Positions 62,901 through 64,000 of a stretch of 64,000 bases of DNA are shown here, piece after piece. The stretch covers positions 62,001 through 126,000 of the forward strand of contig CACZZB010000003.1 in NCBI GenBank assembly GCA_902785555.1, written 5' to 3'. The notes under the pieces were generated by a model. That model was given only the letters and a program-made list of their open reading frames with translations. It was not told the origin of the DNA and did no database searches. Within the stretch, counting starts at the first letter, position 1, and the number at the start of each line of letters is the position of its first letter. A program made the translations under genes and the position numbers. The DNA is from an uncultured Ruminococcus sp. (GTDB lineage: Bacteria; Bacillota; Clostridia; Oscillospirales; Acutalibacteraceae).

Positions 62901-63538
62901 TGTAATTTCTTCCTTTCTTCGTCCATTTTATATGCAAGAGTTTCTATTTCTTTTTTACGCAGTTTAAGACTTGCATTATTTGCTATGAGCCTTGCGGAAA
63001 TTGGTGCAACATTATCCTCAATTATAACAAGTCCGTTTTCTTTGAGTGTAGAGCCTGTTTCAACTATATCAACGATAGCGTCCGATAATCCCAAAAGCGG
63101 TGCAAGTTCAACAGAACCCTCTATTTTTATTATTCTTATATCCATTCCCTTACCCTCAAAGAAATTTCGGGTAACATTCGGATATTTTGTTGCAATGGTC
63201 TTTTCATTGTAGCCCGCAAAAAAATCTTTGCCTGCTTTGCCTGCAAGTGCAAAACGGCATTTACCGAAGCCTAAATCAAGTATTTCATAAAAACTTCTGC
63301 CGTTTTCCATGATAGTATCCTTGCCTACAACGCCCAAATCACATACACCATTTTCTACATAGGTTATAACATCAGCGGCTTTTGCAAGGACTACTTCTAT
63401 TTCACCGTTTCCGATAGGCAATATAAGCCTTCTGCCCTTTTCTCTGACGGCTGTACAGTCATATCCCGCACTTTCAAGCAATTTTACTGTATCTTTTTCA
63501 AGTCTGCCTTTGGTCAAGGCTATTCTCAATGGTTTCAT
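62897..63538 (-). CDS. hisG: ATP phosphoribosyltransferase, short form
   Basis: A 213-residue HisG of the short type, which lacks the C-terminal regulatory domain and needs HisZ. A-L-T-K-G-R-L near the start, G-V-C-D-L-G-V-V-G-K-D near 66 and the PRPP loop D-A-I-V-D-I-V-E-T-G-S-T-L near 158. hisZ directly precedes it with a 4-base overlap, as expected. First committed step of histidine synthesis. Confidence 0.96.
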   Translation of the reverse strand: MKPLRIALTKGRLEKDTVKLLESAGYDCTAVREKGRRLILPIGNGEIEVVLAKAADVITYVENGVCDLGVVGKDTIMENGRSFYEILDLGFGKCRFALAGKAGKDFFAGYNEKTIATKYPNVTRNFFEGKGMDIRIIKIEGSVELAPLLGLSDAIVDIVETGSTLKENGLVIIEDNVAPISARLIANNASLKLRKKEIETLAYKMDEERKKLQ

Positions 63539-64000
63539 ACGTTTATACTCCTTATTTCTTCCCCGACTATGACAAGTTTCTTAATGCCCCTTGACTTCGC
63601 ATATTCAAGAGCCTGTTCCTCAGTTTCAAAAACGCTGTTTTCTCCGAGTATATGAGCCTGTGCAAGATTTGACGTATACTTGATAGCCTCGACTTCATAG
63701 CCCTTTTCGCTGTGAACGAGGATATCGGGGTTATTATTTGCCGGAACATTTCCTCTTTTTAACATGACTCTTGCAAGTGCATCTACATTTATCCCGAAAC
63801 CGATAGCCGGTGACGATGCATCAAAGTTATCAAGAAGATTATCATATCTTCCTCCGATAAGTACAGGTTCTCCCGAACCCATTACATATCCGCTGAAAAC
63901 GATATTGCTGTAATAGTCATTTCTCTGAACAAGTCCGAGGTCTATGATAAGCCTGTCACCGAGATTATACAGTGAAAGGTCATTATATATCTCTCTTACA
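63535..64000 (-). CDS. hisZ: ATP phosphoribosyltransferase regulatory subunit (partial, cut at window end)
   Basis: The C-terminal part of HisZ, a histidyl-tRNA-synthetase-like protein that activates short HisG and mediates histidine feedback. The frame is open to the right edge, reading L-I-I-D-L-G-L-V-Q-R-N-D-Y-Y-S-N-I-V-F before G-G-R-Y-D-N-L-L, so the Met codon at 63882 is internal. The tail with I-L-V-H-S-E-K-G-Y-E-V and K-K-L-V-I-V-G resembles the anticodon-binding-like domain. The true start lies beyond 64000. Confidence 0.92.
   Translation of the reverse strand, partial: VREIYNDLSLYNLGDRLIIDLGLVQRNDYYSNIVFSGYVMGSGEPVLIGGRYDNLLDNFDASSPAIGFGINVDALARVMLKRGNVPANNNPDILVHSEKGYEVEAIKYTSNLAQAHILGENSVFETEEQALEYAKSRGIKKLVIVGEEIRSINV

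Overview
The window is low-GC, spore-forming Firmicutes DNA. It carries gerA-type germinant receptor genes, yabP/yabQ/spoVB-type sporulation genes, an ispH-rpsA fusion, a type I dockerin protein and a large secreted pullulanase with starch-binding modules. Together these point to a gut Clostridia of the Oscillospiraceae, close to Ruminococcus and possibly R. bromii-like. The species call is inference from gene content only.

Layout. 1-5.9 kb (+): the polyamine genes speA-type decarboxylase (cut by the left edge), speE, carboxyspermidine dehydrogenase and carboxyspermidine decarboxylase, then a lipoprotein. 5.9-10.7 kb: a germination block with gerAA and a single ORF fusing GerAB to GerAC on the minus strand, and divergent DUF421 and DUF4363 genes. 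10.7-15.1 kb (-): a dockerin protein, a DUF6873-like protein, and a MacB-type permease with its HlyD-type adaptor but no ATPase gene. 15.2-16.6 kb (+): hisH-hisF, detached from the main his operon. 16.7-22.7 kb: an IS3-family remnant, a diacylglycerol glycosyltransferase and a 1381-residue pullulanase, bounded by two inverted copies of a ~50-60 bp palindrome. 22.7-24.2 kb (-): putP. 24.3-34.6 kb (-): a five-gene operon MoxR ATPase / DUF5682 / VWA / double-SWIM / DUF4132 that matches in content the E. coli yehL-yehM-yehP-yehQ-yehI group. 34.6-57.7 kb (-, mostly core genes): hpf, an amidohydrolase, yabR-divIC-yabQ-yabP-rqcP-hup-mazG-spoVB, a zinc-ribbon protein, a P-loop kinase, hemZ, an MBL hydrolase, dtd, rel, recJ, an HD protein, a UPF0340 protein, ispH-rpsA, plsC and cmk. 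An HTH/membrane-protein cassette, an acidic protein with an SSB-like tail, feoA and queA follow. 57.7-64 kb (-): hisZ-G-D-C-B-A-I-E, cut by the right edge in hisZ.

How the parts fit. HisH and HisF are the two subunits of one enzyme. They are the two genes missing from their usual places in the distal operon, so the window still holds a complete set of his enzymes apart from any separate histidinol-phosphatase. The five-gene MoxR/VWA operon has its own extended -10 promoter, very tight spacing and a strong terminator, and its function is not established. It is the best candidate for an underexplored system here. Two intergenic elements, at 37.4-37.7 kb and 58.1-58.55 kb, sit inside conserved minus-strand operons. 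Each carries a promoter of the same design (a TTTGTC...GACAAA inverted repeat over the -35) pointing into a strongly structured, non-coding transcript. They look like related, undescribed regulatory or mobile RNA elements.

No tRNA, rRNA, prophage or CRISPR array was found. One isolated CRISPR-repeat-like sequence is described.
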